Assembly: GCA_949358305.1 (NCBI GenBank)
Contig: CASHSZ010000003.1
Span: 1-64,000, forward strand
DNA: 64,000 bases
Direction: 5' to 3'
Source: Strigamia acuminata
Taxonomy: Eukaryota > Arthropoda > Chilopoda > Geophilomorpha > Linotaeniidae
Part shown: positions 22,505-33,330 of the stretch, one piece after another
Layout of the letters: each line of letters starts with the position of its first letter
How positions within the stretch are numbered: position 1 is the first letter of the stretch
Notes under the pieces: generated by a model
Databases searched by the model: none
Seen by the model: the letters and a program-made list of their open reading frames with translations, nothing else
What the model was told of the DNA's origin: nothing
Program-made: the position numbers and the translations under genes

Positions 22505-25500
22505 ATGTCAAAATCCGTCGAAGCCAATTCCGGACGCCTTCCGATTCTCAGCGTAGGAAACTACGAACTATGGCAGCGCTCAATGCGCATGGTACTCCGA
22601 AGCGAGGAATTGTGGGAACACGTAACGGAAGAAGAGGAGGAAGAATTCCTTAAAACCGCCGGAGATAAGGAGAAAAAGAAGTACAAACGTCGGAAAGCCA
22701 AAGCATTAGGCTTAATATACTGTTCTGTAAGCGAGGCGAAGAAGTCTGCGCTAGATGATTGTAAAACCCCGAAGGAAGCATGGGACATTTTAGCCAACAT
22801 TTATGCGCCATCATCTCGTGCGCGACAGGCAGCCATGCGCCGCGAATTTTTGAATTTGCGCCTAGAGCAGGGCGAAGATATGGCCGACTTCTTAGGACGC
22901 GTTGACTATCATGTCCGCCAAATGAAGGATATCGGAGAGATAACTTCGTCTGATCACCACGCTTACCAATACTTGGACTTATTGCCTCGTGAATATTCAC
23001 AGATTTCATTCACGACATATCATTTGCCCAAAGGAGAATTTACACCAAAGAAAGTGTCTGAACAATTGCTCGCGGAACATATGCGACTCAAAGCTATGGA
23101 TTCGCGCGACATAGACAATTCTAAATCTCCACGTGCCTATGCTGGTGAAAAACAGCAACGTGGGAGAAATCGTTCTCGTCCCTCTCGACCGTTATCTTCG
23201 GTGCAGTGTTTTAATTGCCAGGAATTTGGCCATTACGCAAATAAATGTCCATTACCGCCGCGCCGAGATGACAAAAATCAACCGGCAGCTTCACTTCAAA
23301 GGAAGCCGAGGAGTTCAAGCCATAAACGCAATAAGAACTCAAACCGAGATGATTCTAGACCAAGGGGGAATTCCAGCGCAAGACGAGAAACAAACTTTTT
23401 CGCAAGTGCTCCGCAACAGTTGCCCACAATTCACTTCATGCAATCACATGAATGGATCGTGGATTGTGGGGCAACAGATCATGTGTGCCACGTCCAGGCT
23501 TGGTTTCAGGACTTTGTTAAAGTTGTGCCCTTTAACATAGCATTAGGTCAAGGACATTCCGAAGTTCTAGGAAAGGGCAAAGTCCAGATTATCTCCATGA
23601 TCAACAACGTAGAATGTGTCGTAAATCTCCAAGATGTGTTGTATGCGCCAAAATTTGAGGCGAATTTGATTTCAGTGTCAAAAATGGACAAAACTAAACA
23701 TCACATCCATATTTGGAATGGAGACGTCTATGTCTACAAATCCGACATTAAGCATCCAATGCTTCGGGCCAAAGAAAAGGGCGGCCTTTATTATGTCGAC
23801 GGCTTGTGCCCACCTTCAACACTGATGTCAACAGTGGATGTACCTATTGCGCAGTCAATCGCTCCGACCCGAACATTAGTCACGACAGAAGAGGATTTCA
23901 TCCAGTATCCAAGAGCAAAGAAAAAGTCGAAAAATCCTGAACTTTTTACTGATTTTCGACTCGAATTCCCTCCTTTGCCAAATGAAATTCCTCCACCTGC
24001 ACCAATCAAAGTAACCCAGTCCAAGACACCTCCTGTACCTGTTCCTACCAATCCATTACCTCAAGTCCCATCCTTTGCCGACACATTAAAGGCAATTCCT
24101 CCAACTTCCAAACCGAATCTAAAGTCGGCGAATCAAAAGAAAGTTGCAGCGCCTACGGTTAAAAAGGATGCGACTGGGATATGGCACAGCAGATTGGGCC
24201 ATCTTCACACCAATGCAATGAAACTTTTGGCCGGAAATAACCAAGTTTATGGAGTGACACCGGCAGAAGTGAACAAGGAACTTTCGTGTAATCATTGTCG
24301 AATTGCGAAATCAACGCGCATTTCTCATAAACCTGATGAACATCCTATTTCTACAAAGGCTTTAGATCTCCTACACATGGACGTGTGGGGAGCTTCAAGA
24401 ACGACTTCCTACGGAGGCGCGCGTTATGTGTTAACGATTATCGATGACGCCACGCGCTATGCCTGGATATTTCCGATGGCTCAAAAATCCCAAGTATTTG
24501 GATTGTTCAAAGACTACGTCACACGAATCGAACGAGTGACAGGCAAACGAGTGAAGGCCATCCGAACTGACCGAGGAGGGGAGTTCTTATCAAACGAATT
24601 CGACCGCTATTTAAATGAAACTGGGATTCAAGCCCAACGGACCAATCCACATAGTCCCGCTATGAATGGCACAGCGGAAAGAATAAACCGCACCATGGCG
24701 GATTACACGCGTGCCATCCTAGACGAAACCGGACTTCCGAATGAACTTTGGGCGGAATTCGCAGTAACTTTCTCTTATATAAAGAACCAGTGCCCTCATT
24801 CTCGTCTCAAAAATGAGGTGCCCTATATCCTGTGGCGACGACGTGCCCTTTCGCTCAGACACCTGCGCAAGTTAGGCTCCAAATGCTGGGTACATCACAC
24901 GGCTCCTGGCAGGGACAAATTGGATCCACGAGCTTGGGAGGGCTATTTGGTTGGATACGCCACGACAACGCGAGGTTATCGCGTCTGGAATCCAACAGAT
25001 AACAAGGTTATCGAATCCATTCACGTCCAAATAGATGAACGACAGTCCTATAAACGCTCAAATCATTATCGAGGTCCACAGGAACCGTGGACAGGACCAG
25101 ATTTGGACCAAACGCATCAAGCGTCGCAAATTTATGAACCAGTGCGCATTTCACAACCGCAAGTGAGATTTGACGACGAGTTGGAATATACCGATTGGCC
25201 CAAATTTCCGGATTCGGAAGATGAATGCGATACAGACTATGACTCTGACGATTCAGCTCCGCCAGGCGCTCAAGCCCGGACACCACCAGGGTCTCCAATT
25301 AGGATTCCAACACCTGTCCTATCTCCAATAATTTCTCCAATGACATCTCGAGCGCCAAGCCCACTTATCACACCAGGTACTACGCCAACTCACACTCCGC
25401 CAGGAACACCACCAGGTTCGCCACCAAGATTTGTGAACGCTCGTCGAGGTTCTCGTGGCAATGCGCCACAAGCCCCTCCAGCAGCGCAGCATGGTCCACT

Positions 25501-27325
25501 TCCAACAGGAGCTGCAACTGCGTATAAGTGGCGTTACGTTGGAGGCGATTCCGAGTGTAGGCACTGGAAAAGGGAGGAACATTTGCGCAAAGTACAGGAA
25601 CCTGGAAAACTCAAAGTCGATGTTTATTATTTCCCAGAACCAGGACTCCGATTACGTTCTAGAGGTGACGTTGAGGAATTCTGTCACATGAACAATATTC
25701 CTTATGATCCTGAACTATTTTATTTTGGCAATATGGAATATGAATTGGAGGATCTTCCGCAACCACTTCCCAGAGTGCACCTTTGTCGTCGTGATCCCAC
25801 AAGTTACGCAGAGGCTGTAAGATTTCCGGATGCAACCAAATGGCAGGAAGCCATTAATGAAGAGTTAGACACTTTTGCAGAAAGAGGCGTCTATGAAGAG
25901 GTCCCTAAACCGGAAAATACAACCATATTAGGGTGCAAGTGGCTCTTCAAACTGAAGGAAGATGCTCTAGGCAAACCAGCCAGATATCGCGCCAGATTAG
26001 TGGCACAGGGCTTTCGCCAAACTTTAGGTGTAGACTACGATGAAGTCTTTAGCCCTGTTGTCAATTTTGTTCTCATACGCCTATTCTTCTGCCTGCTAGT
26101 AGTGCTTAAAGGGTGGAAGGACGCACACTTAGATGTGAAGTGCGCATACCTATACGGTGATCTTGCGCATAAGGTATATATGCGCATTCCAGCTGGCGCA
26201 ACATGTTCAAATCCAAATCACGTATGGCTCCTAATAAAATCGCTCTATGGACTCCACCAGTCCGGGCGCCAATGGTTTGAAAAACTGGATCAAACATTGC
26301 GCGATTTAGGATTTCGCAGATTACCAGGATGCAACTGTGTGTACATATACGGAACTTCCGCCGTGATGCTAATATACGTCGATGATATAGTTCTATTTTA
26401 CGCGACGGATAACGTCCTTACACAATTAATTGCGCTCATCAGCACCAAATTCGATGTCGTGAATTTAGGACCAATTACGAAACTCTTAGGTGTAGAGTTC
26501 ATCCGTACTCCCAAAGGAATCTTCATCATCCAACGTGCATACATACAGAAGATTCTCAAGAAATTTGAAATTATCGCCGATAAACTCATCAAGGTCCCAG
26601 TAACACCAGGAACGACGCTCGTCAAAGGGTCGAAAGAGGACTTGCCAGAATTTCCTTATCGTTCGTTAATTGGCTCTCTTCTCTTCCTCGCATCGAGGAC
26701 ACGACCTGATATATTATTCTCGGTGATAATGTTGTCACAATTCAACAATTGCTACAACCACACTCACATCAAGGCGCTCATGCAGGTTGTGCGCTATGTA
26801 GGCAATACTTTGGATTACGCAATTGAACTGTCAAATTGTTTTAATGGACAACTATGGGGATATACTGACGCATCCTGGGCCACCGAAGTCAGCACTTCTT
26901 TGAGTTTCGGCGGGTATATAGCCTATATTGGAAACGTCCCCATCGGATGGAGTTGTCGTAAACAAACCAGCGTGGCGTGCTCAACGATGGAGGCGGAGTT
27001 TGTCGCCCTCGTTGAGTGCGTCAGGGAGCTGTATTGGCTCGATTACGTCTACAGTTCCGTACCGATGCTGAATAGATCTTCACCACCTATAGTGTTCTCC
27101 GATGCGCTTTCTTCCATCCAATTCACATCAAATGACGTGGAGAACAGTAAAACGAAACATATCCGAGTGAAATTTCATTGGATTCGGGAATGGTACACAG
27201 CAGGCGCATTCCAATTGCGCAAAGTCCCCGGATCAATGAACGTGGCAGACATCTTTACCAAATGGTTGGGCTCATCTCAACTGCGTCTGCTGATTTCCCG
27301 GATTTTCAATTTCAACCTATCGTGA
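22505..27325 (+). CDS. Copia Gag-Pol polyprotein, intact (E3)
   Basis: The 1606-residue single ORF contains, in order: a copia-type gag domain (about 15-200); a basic linker; one CCHC knuckle (C235, C238, H243, C248); protease with D320-C-G-A in place of the usual D-S/T-G-A; integrase HHCC finger (about 560-605); DDE integrase core from HMDVWG (about 625) through TDRGGEF to NGTAERINRT; a Pro/Ser/Thr-rich hinge (about 900-1000); RT with YVDDIVLFYA (about 1293); and RNase H with YTDASW and TMEAEF (to about 1500). The length matches single-ORF copia elements. The start follows a long leader, with no earlier in-frame ATG. The Cys in the protease motif is shared by E1 and E2, so it is a family trait. 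Confidence 0.97.
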   Translation: MSKSVEANSGRLPILSVGNYELWQRSMRMVLRSEELWEHVTEEEEEEFLKTAGDKEKKKYKRRKAKALGLIYCSVSEAKKSALDDCKTPKEAWDILANIYAPSSRARQAAMRREFLNLRLEQGEDMADFLGRVDYHVRQMKDIGEITSSDHHAYQYLDLLPREYSQISFTTYHLPKGEFTPKKVSEQLLAEHMRLKAMDSRDIDNSKSPRAYAGEKQQRGRNRSRPSRPLSSVQCFNCQEFGHYANKCPLPPRRDDKNQPAASLQRKPRSSSHKRNKNSNRDDSRPRGNSSARRETNFFASAPQQLPTIHFMQSHEWIVDCGATDHVCHVQAWFQDFVKVVPFNIALGQGHSEVLGKGKVQIISMINNVECVVNLQDVLYAPKFEANLISVSKMDKTKHHIHIWNGDVYVYKSDIKHPMLRAKEKGGLYYVDGLCPPSTLMSTVDVPIAQSIAPTRTLVTTEEDFIQYPRAKKKSKNPELFTDFRLEFPPLPNEIPPPAPIKVTQSKTPPVPVPTNPLPQVPSFADTLKAIPPTSKPNLKSANQKKVAAPTVKKDATGIWHSRLGHLHTNAMKLLAGNNQVYGVTPAEVNKELSCNHCRIAKSTRISHKPDEHPISTKALDLLHMDVWGASRTTSYGGARYVLTIIDDATRYAWIFPMAQKSQVFGLFKDYVTRIERVTGKRVKAIRTDRGGEFLSNEFDRYLNETGIQAQRTNPHSPAMNGTAERINRTMADYTRAILDETGLPNELWAEFAVTFSYIKNQCPHSRLKNEVPYILWRRRALSLRHLRKLGSKCWVHHTAPGRDKLDPRAWEGYLVGYATTTRGYRVWNPTDNKVIESIHVQIDERQSYKRSNHYRGPQEPWTGPDLDQTHQASQIYEPVRISQPQVRFDDELEYTDWPKFPDSEDECDTDYDSDDSAPPGAQARTPPGSPIRIPTPVLSPIISPMTSRAPSPLITPGTTPTHTPPGTPPGSPPRFVNARRGSRGNAPQAPPAAQHGPLPTGAATAYKWRYVGGDSECRHWKREEHLRKVQEPGKLKVDVYYFPEPGLRLRSRGDVEEFCHMNNIPYDPELFYFGNMEYELEDLPQPLPRVHLCRRDPTSYAEAVRFPDATKWQEAINEELDTFAERGVYEEVPKPENTTILGCKWLFKLKEDALGKPARYRARLVAQGFRQTLGVDYDEVFSPVVNFVLIRLFFCLLVVLKGWKDAHLDVKCAYLYGDLAHKVYMRIPAGATCSNPNHVWLLIKSLYGLHQSGRQWFEKLDQTLRDLGFRRLPGCNCVYIYGTSAVMLIYVDDIVLFYATDNVLTQLIALISTKFDVVNLGPITKLLGVEFIRTPKGIFIIQRAYIQKILKKFEIIADKLIKVPVTPGTTLVKGSKEDLPEFPYRSLIGSLLFLASRTRPDILFSVIMLSQFNNCYNHTHIKALMQVVRYVGNTLDYAIELSNCFNGQLWGYTDASWATEVSTSLSFGGYIAYIGNVPIGWSCRKQTSVACSTMEAEFVALVECVRELYWLDYVYSSVPMLNRSSPPIVFSDALSSIQFTSNDVENSKTKHIRVKFHWIREWYTAGAFQLRKVPGSMNVADIFTKWLGSSQLRLLISRIFNFNLS

Positions 27326-28007
27326 CATTCTTAATTTAGTTTTACCCGAATTTTGAGGATCATCGAGTTCCAGTGGGAATTTTCGGGCTTCCGTAGTGAT
27401 TAATTTAACAGTACCCGGCTCGATGTTCCGAATTATTATTTCCATTATTATTATTCTATGTAAAGTTACATTTAAAGTTTTTCCCTTAACTTATTCTTTA
27501 TTTTTGCGGCTATTTGCCATCGAAGGGGGAAATTGTTGTTTATCGATGCCAAACAGTCCTCCGTACTTGTTTTACGCATTTCTTAATGTATTACTGCATT
27601 ATGCAGCCTAGTGTATTTATTAGGATTTATTTCATTATTTAACATTGGGCATAATGCTGCCTGCATCATGTTAGTATTAGTTTACTTTTTCCAACACCAG
27701 ATGGTGTCACTTGTATGTTTTTCTCAATCACAATGGCCGCTTGCATGCCAGCAAGCACTCATGTATTTTCTCCATCTAAATGGACCACATTATGTAAGCA
27801 TTTTCGTTTTTATTAAACATTTAGTTTATTTTACATTGTGTTTGATATATATGAGCACTTTAGAGTGCAGTGACTTTATTTTCCACCATTTTCAAGCGCT
27901 GGAGGTGCGCGCACGTCATTGCGCTCATATTAGCCGTGTTTCGGCATTTAAACTCGCTTCCACACACAGTATTTTATACTGTGAGCGCACTCCTCTGCTA
28001 CAAATAG

Positions 28008-28574
28008 TCGCCCCCGAAATGCGGATTTCGCGGAAGCCAATCCGCGAAAAGGATATGTTTTTAGCGGCGCGCCGACGCGTGCGACACACGCTTCTGGAGT
28101 GCTTAACCTTATGGCGCGCATGCGGATTTCTCGGAGTGCGAAAGGGACCCTATTTTTAACATTACGGCGGCCTATACCTTGACCCCCTGTTCGCAGTCTC
28201 GTGGCGGATTCTGCGGATTTCACCTATTCGTACAATCCGCACGATCGCGCGTGTTTTATCATTCTTGGCAAACCGCTTTTTGAAAACGCGTTGTAACGCA
28301 TCCTCAACTTTACAAATCTCGCTTAGCGCGATCGCGCTATAACGCTTCTTCGTGTCCAACAAAAACAGCCGATTAAAAACGAAACTTCGGGTTTCGCTAA
28401 AACGCGATTTTGATATCGGGAAGGGCACGTGACCACGTGGGTAAAAATAGAATCGAGTTTCGTGAAAACCTAATTTGGAGAAACGGCGTGGTGGTTTTGC
28501 GAAATATATCACATGTCACGTGATCGGACGTTGGATCTCGTACATAAACGTTTGTGCCTGGTCAAACCAGAGTC
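28008..28574. other. Spacer right of E3, no gene seen
   Basis: GC-moderate sequence with ORFs of 91-182 codons on both strands, none with a recognisable domain; the longest one is mostly LTR translation. Two CACGTG E-box-like motifs near 28420-28440 may be chance. Confidence 0.5.
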
Positions 28575-28947
28575 TTTAAAAAATATAAATGCATTTCCCG
28601 ATCATAGGATTAATTTCGCGCCGTGTGCTCCAGTCATTAATTAGGTTATCTTCGTTGCAACTCGTCATAATAAAATTTTTACAGAAAATCAATCGTTTCG
28701 TATTTTATTTTCACTTTCCGGGAGTCTCGCGTCGTCGCAGTCGACGCGAGTCTCACCCAACGCGTTCTGCGGGTTCGGCGAGCGTTTTCAGATCGGGGCG
28801 GACCGTCTCGTATAGTACCGGGCGCGCCTCCCCAACTGACCGGTCGATGGTTGTATAGTTTAAAATTTCCTCGACCGAGTAAACGGTCGATGCTTCAGCG
28901 TCCGGTCGATGATGTGGCATTTGTGCGCGTTCATCCCGTGTCTCTCA

Positions 28948-28967
28948 GACTGGCCTTCGGGCCGGTC
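28948..28967 (+). repeat. UUCG-loop hairpin and (AAAT)n tail, copy 1
   Basis: gactggccttcgggccggtc forms an 8-bp stem (one T-G pair) closed by a TTCG loop and is followed by aaaataaataaat repeats to about 29004. Upstream it shares tctcagac with the other copies. Confidence 0.88.
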
Positions 28968-28971
28968 AAAA

Positions 28972-29002
<31 letters not shown>

Positions 29003-29558
29003 ATTGGCCGTAAAATTGGGGCAACTGGGGTCGCTGAGCGGCGGCGGTGGCGGCAGCAACGACAGCCCCGACAACTCGCCCCGAAAATAAGTTTCCGCGT
29101 CGGCATCCGTTCGTTCGTTCGTTCGTTTAAACGTGCGCGCGGTCGCGTGCATCCTACTCGTGTCTGACGTGGCGATCGGTACGGAGTAAAAAATATCACC
29201 CGAAAAAGAAAGACGATTAAATTTTTAATTCTCCGGTCGTGGCACCGACTCTGCGGTTCGTACTTTAACCGTTAATTAGATTATCTTCGTCGTAATTTAC
29301 CGGGAAAAAAAATTTGTAGGGAATCCGTTGTTTCGTATTTTATTTTCATCTTCCGGGGGTCTCGCGCCGTCCCAGTCGATGGGAGTCTTCCTCAACACGT
29401 TCAATGGGTTTTGCCAACACTTTCAGATCGCCAGCGGAACTCGAGCCCGCCGCTCGGTCGAGCGGCTCAGTACCCGCCGGGCGGCGTGGTAGCCGGGTTC
29501 TCGCTTCCAATGCCTGTAGGCGTCCTTTTTGAAGGCCTCCCTCGCTCTCTCGGTCTCA

Positions 29559-29578
29559 GACTGGCCTTCGGGCCGGTC
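29559..29578 (+). repeat. UUCG-loop hairpin and tail, copy 2
   Basis: Same 20-base hairpin, preceded by ctcggtctca and followed by aaaataataaataaatg. The 110 bp upstream (gccgctcggtcgagcggc, agccgggttctcgcttcc) resemble degenerate pol III A and B boxes, hinting at a SINE. Confidence 0.88.
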
Positions 29579-30158
29579 AAAATAATAAATAAATGAAGAA
29601 ACAAATAAATCGGAAATAGAACGCGCCCGTCCCGACGAGAATAGGGGCAAATGGTGTCGTTGAGCGGCGACGGCAGCGGCAGCCCCGACGACTTGCCCCG
29701 AAAATAAGCTCCCGCACCGGCATCCCTTCGTCCGTCTAAACCCCGCAGCGCGTGCGGTCGCGTGCATTCTACTCGTGTCCGGTGTGGCGATCGGTACGGG
29801 GTTAAAAAAAAATATCACACGCAAAAGGAAAAACGATTAAAATTTTAATTCTTCGGTCGTGGAACCGACTTTGCGGTCCGTGCTTCAACCGTTAATTAGG
29901 TTATCTTCGTCGCAACTTGTCGTAATAAAAATTTCACAGAAAATCAGCCGTTTCGTATTTTATTTTCATCTTCCGGGGGTCTCGCGCCGTCGTTGTGGAC
30001 GGGAGTCTTCCCGAACACGTTCGATGGGTTTTGCCAACACTTTCAGATCGAACTCGGGACTCGGGCCCGCCGCTCGGTCGAGCGGCGCACAGTACCCGCC
30101 GAGCGGCGCGGTATTCGATACCCGTCTTTGTAAAAGCAGCCGTGCTTCTTCGGTCTCA

Positions 30159-30178
30159 GACTGGCCTTCGGGCCGGTC
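30159..30178 (+). repeat. UUCG-loop hairpin and tail, copy 3
   Basis: Identical hairpin with a longer (AAAT)n tail to about 30227, preceded by cttcggtctca. The tail produces spurious FIYLFIYLF-type ORFs on the minus strand. Confidence 0.88.
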
Positions 30179-30182
30179 AAAA

Positions 30183-30225
<43 letters not shown>

Positions 30226-30788
30226 ATTGGCCGTAAAATTGGGGCAACTGGGGTCGCTGAGCGGCGGCGGTGGCGACAGCAACGACAGCCACGACGACTC
30301 GCCCCGAAAATAAGTTTCCGCGTCGGCATCCGTTCGTTCGTTCGTTCGTTTAAACGTGCGCGCGGTCGCGTGCATCCTACTCGTGTCTGACGTGGCGATC
30401 GGTACGGAGTAAAAAAAATCACCCGAAAAAGAAAGACGGTTAAAATTTTAATTCCCCTGTCGTAGAACTGATTTCGCGGCTCGCCTTCCAACCGTTAATC
30501 ATTTTATCTTCGTCGCGACAGATTCGAATAAAAGTTTTACAAAACAACCGTCGTTTTACATTTTTAAATCATTTCCCGGGGACCATGTACCGTCGCGGTA
30601 GACGCGAGTCGCGGTCATCGCATTCGATAGACTTTGCGGACGTTCTTCAGATCGAGACCGGAGTACCTGTTGAGTACCAAATGGTCGGTCGGTCGTTGGT
30701 GTGGTTCCGCTTCCCGAAATGTTCGTCGCCATTTTCTGTTGGTCGACTCGCCTACCATCCAATGGTCGGTCGGCGGGTCTCGGTCTCA

Positions 30789-30808
30789 GACTGGCCTTCG
30801 GGCCGGTC
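30789..30808 (+). repeat. UUCG-loop hairpin and tail, copy 4
   Basis: Identical hairpin followed by an A-tract and (AAAT)n to about 30850. The upstream body differs from copies 2 and 3, so only the 3' end is shared. Confidence 0.88.
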
Positions 30809-30850
30809 AAAAAAAAAAAAAATAAATAAATAAATAAATAAATAAATAAA

Positions 30851-32096
30851 TGACAGTTGGGCTCGTTGAGCGGTGGCGACGACGGCGGCAACCCCGACGA
30901 CTCGTCCCAAAAATAAGCTCCCACATCGACACTCATCCGTTAGTCTAAACCTCTTGACGTGCATTCTACTCGCGTCCGACAGATTCGGTTCGTTGTGGGC
31001 ATAGAAAACATCCGCACACCGATACGGCATGTTTCGACGTCGATGCGCGACCGCGAAGCCGAGTCCCCGACGACGTACATACTCGCACAAGCGCGTTCGC
31101 GCGCGCGATATTGCGTGTGATGCGATGCCGATGAACTCGACACGGTCTTTCGACGCGGGCGTCGATAATAATGTCCGTCAACGTGGATAAATGTCCGCAG
31201 AGTGCTTTGTGTTTATGGCAACGCACCGGGACGCAATTAACCAACCACTTACGAAAATTCAAAACATAATTGTTTAACAAAAGGAAACTCGTATAATGTT
31301 GAAACGATAAAGAAAACGCAAAATTTAGATTCAAATTCAGATTCGAATTGGGTAAGATTAGGTCAGGTTAGACCCACAAACTCTGGGGGAGCGACACGAA
31401 AATGAAAAGGGCGCACCTATCGCTTATAGATGTCTGGCGATCGACAATGGGTGGACGATTAAAGTTTAAATTTCGGATCGTGGTATCGGTTTCGCGGTTC
31501 GTATTCCAATAGTTAATCACATTATCTTTGTACCAAACGACCGATACAAAAGTTTTGTAAAATATCCGCCGTTTTATATTTTAATTTCACCTTCCGGTTG
31601 CCACGCGCTGTCGTAGTTGGTGCGAATCTCCATCAACGCATTCGACGGGCTTCGAGAGTGATTCCAGTAATCCAGACCAATCCTGGCCCTCGCGGAAATC
31701 CGGAGGGTTTTGGTTTTCCGCGATTGTTTTACTCACTTCTGTGGTTTTTCTACTGTATGAGTTAATAGATGTTCTTTTGAACGTCTCTCTGTACAGAATA
31801 CGGGGCAGCTGGCGCCGACAAGCACCGGCAGCCCCAAACAATTTGTTCAAAAATAAGCTTCTGCAAGATGTTTCGTAAAAAAACCCGACGGGATTCCCAT
31901 TTTTAACATTATGGTGTTTTTTTTTTTTATTGCCACCAAAGCGCGCTACCACCGCAAATTTTCCCGCGTTTGCCATGTACGCGCCGAAAACCACAGGCAA
32001 TGAACTTTTCCACAAACTGAAAAACAAAATATATGGGTAAGCGCACGTGGACGAATGAAACAAGATTAGCCCGGTTTCGGAATTTATTGGGTCGAC
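30851..32096 (+). repeat. 1.25-kb segmental duplication, copy 1
   Basis: Near-identical to 35892-37146 (a few per cent difference by eye), in the same orientation and beginning directly after an (AAAT)n tail in both places. It ends at gggtcgac; downstream sequence differs. It contains no gene and consists of dispersed-repeat units. Confidence 0.9.
31802..31835 (+). repeat. G-rich hairpin of the dispersed repeat
   Basis: ggggcagctggcgc pairs with gcaccggcagcccc across a short loop (one A-A and one C-A mismatch) and is followed by AATAAG. Counterparts: 36839-36872, 50252-50285, 52119-52153, 55703-55736, 56766-56789 and 57512-57549. Confidence 0.8.
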
Positions 32097-32449
32097 GTTT
32101 TGTATTCACGCGTGACGGGGGCACCACATGTGGAAAACGCGCGAATCATGCGCGTCTACGCACATTGGAAACTTAGTATTAACGTTCGTTTCGAGTTAAA
32201 TAAAAACGACGACCGTGACGAGGACCACAAAGACGGCGATAGCAGGATTCGTCGGAACAACGAGGATTGCCAACAAGAGAGACCCGTTCATTTGCCGACG
32301 CTCCATAGTTCAAACTTAAATCGTTCTCGGACTGCCACCAGATGTCACATCAGCCGCTCACGACATACACACACTTTGGTTCGGCAGCTTATATCAAACG
32401 CGCGCGTTTCATCTTCCGTCTGATCCTCACTACCACCTCGTGTTCGTTG
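32097..32449 (+). promoter_or_regulatory. Putative promoter and 5' UTR exon of the zinc-finger gene
   Basis: The exon ends at a strong donor, gttcgttg|gtaagtaag (32449/32450). cttatatcaaacg at 32385-32397 could be a TATA-like element. The intron 32450-32552 has a (CT)n pyrimidine tract and ends ttactttcag. No coding sequence is needed before the ATG at 32583. Confidence 0.5.
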
Positions 32450-32552
32450 GTAAGTAAGTTTGATGCTTTGTGTGATTTCTCGGTCAATGGACCACGCCCA
32501 CGACCACAATCACCTCCCTCTCTCTCTCTCTCTCTCTCCAATTTACTTTCAG

Positions 32553-33130
32553 TTGTTTACTCGTCTCACAAACAAAAGGAAAATGGCGGAAGCACCACAA
32601 GAGGAGGGTGGCGGCAGGTCATACTCCTGCGCTCTATGCGATGATAAACACCCCGATAGTAAGAAACGGTTATTTATTTACTTATTATTTTATATCTTTT
32701 GTTCTATATCTTTTATTTATTTTATATACATAAATATTTTTTAATTTTATTTTAATTTTTTTCTTCTTCTTCTTCTCCCCCGCCCCATGTGCCTCAGGAC
32801 CGAACGGATTCTTCTGCGCGACGTCTTTCGCCATCAGCGACAGCGACACAACATCCACAAGGACGTGAAAAATTTCTCGCGCGAGCTCGTCTGTCTGGCA
32901 TCGGTGAGTGTCCGATTATCCTCTTCACTCACACACTAGTTAACTAATTCGTATTTTTATTTTTTCCCCTTTCTTCTTAGGCGTTGAAACGAGTGCACCG
33001 ACTCAACGGGCGACGCTGTCCGTTTTGTGCGGCGACGCCCTCTCCCGGGGATCTCGTCACTCATTGGGCGGAGGCACACGATTACCAAGCGCCCGCCGGA
33101 AACGATGGAGGTGGCGTCAATGGACATTAG
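32553..33130 (+). CDS. Small cysteine/histidine zinc-finger-like protein, three coding exons
   Basis: Exons: 32553-32658 (ATG 32583, good context gaaaATGG; contains CALCDD), 32798-32903, and 32981-33130 (stop 33128). Exons 2 and 3 join cleanly in one frame; exon 3 reads RRCPFCAATPSPGD followed by LVTHWAEAHDY, a C-x2-C plus H-x5-H arrangement like a short zinc finger. Introns are AT-rich, about 80-140 bp, with GTAAGA/GTGAGT donors and pyrimidine-CAG/TAG acceptors. AATAAA lies at 33247. Caveat: exon 1 leaves one base while exon 2 needs two, so one junction is off by one (indel, microexon or a wrong start). Family not recognised. Confidence 0.6.
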
Positions 33131-33330
33131 TTTTTATTTAATTTTATTTTTTCCCCATAATTTGCACTGTCCAACTCTTCTTCATTTGCTTTTATTTGTT
33201 TTTTACTTTTTATTATTTATCTATTTATTTAATTTTTTTTTTTTTTAATAAAAAAGAAAACAAACAAAAAAAAATCCACATTAATCATTGTTATTGTTAT
33301 CATTATTACAAATACACGGTCAATTTTTTA

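Larger units (their letters stand above)
21184..28002 (+). mobile_element. Copia retrotransposon E3, complete and apparently intact
   Basis: LTRs of 469 bp (21184-21652, 27534-28002) start TGTTGTTTATCG and end CTGCTACA; only one difference was seen by eye (tttgcgcat versus tttacgcat). Flanking duplication aatag lies at 21179-21183 and 28003-28007. Primer-binding site 21655-21670, polypurine tract 27522-27532 and an uninterrupted 1606-codon gag-pol are all in place. It is a sister subfamily to E1/E2, and the best candidate in the window for an autonomous, recently active copy. Confidence 0.97.
28575..32096 (+). repeat. Dispersed 0.6-1 kb repeat family, block A
   Basis: Successive units recur with landmarks in a fixed order: a GTTAATTAGATTATCTTCG-like segment (28634, 29270, 29890, 30496, 31513), a TTTCATCTTCCGG(G)-TCTCGCGCCGTCG segment about 80 bp later (28715, 29343, 29965, 30568, 31593), a TTTCAGATCG segment, then a G-rich hairpin region and AATAAG. 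Spacing is about 620 bp for the first units and about 1 kb for the last. All units share one orientation. No ORF is conserved between units, so the family is non-coding. Four units carry the UUCG hairpin and AAATAAAT tail. Confidence 0.85.

Noticed and set aside
28966-30836. Minus-strand ORFs containing FIYLFIYLF, looking like membrane peptides
   Set aside because: They are reverse translations of (AAAT)n tails.
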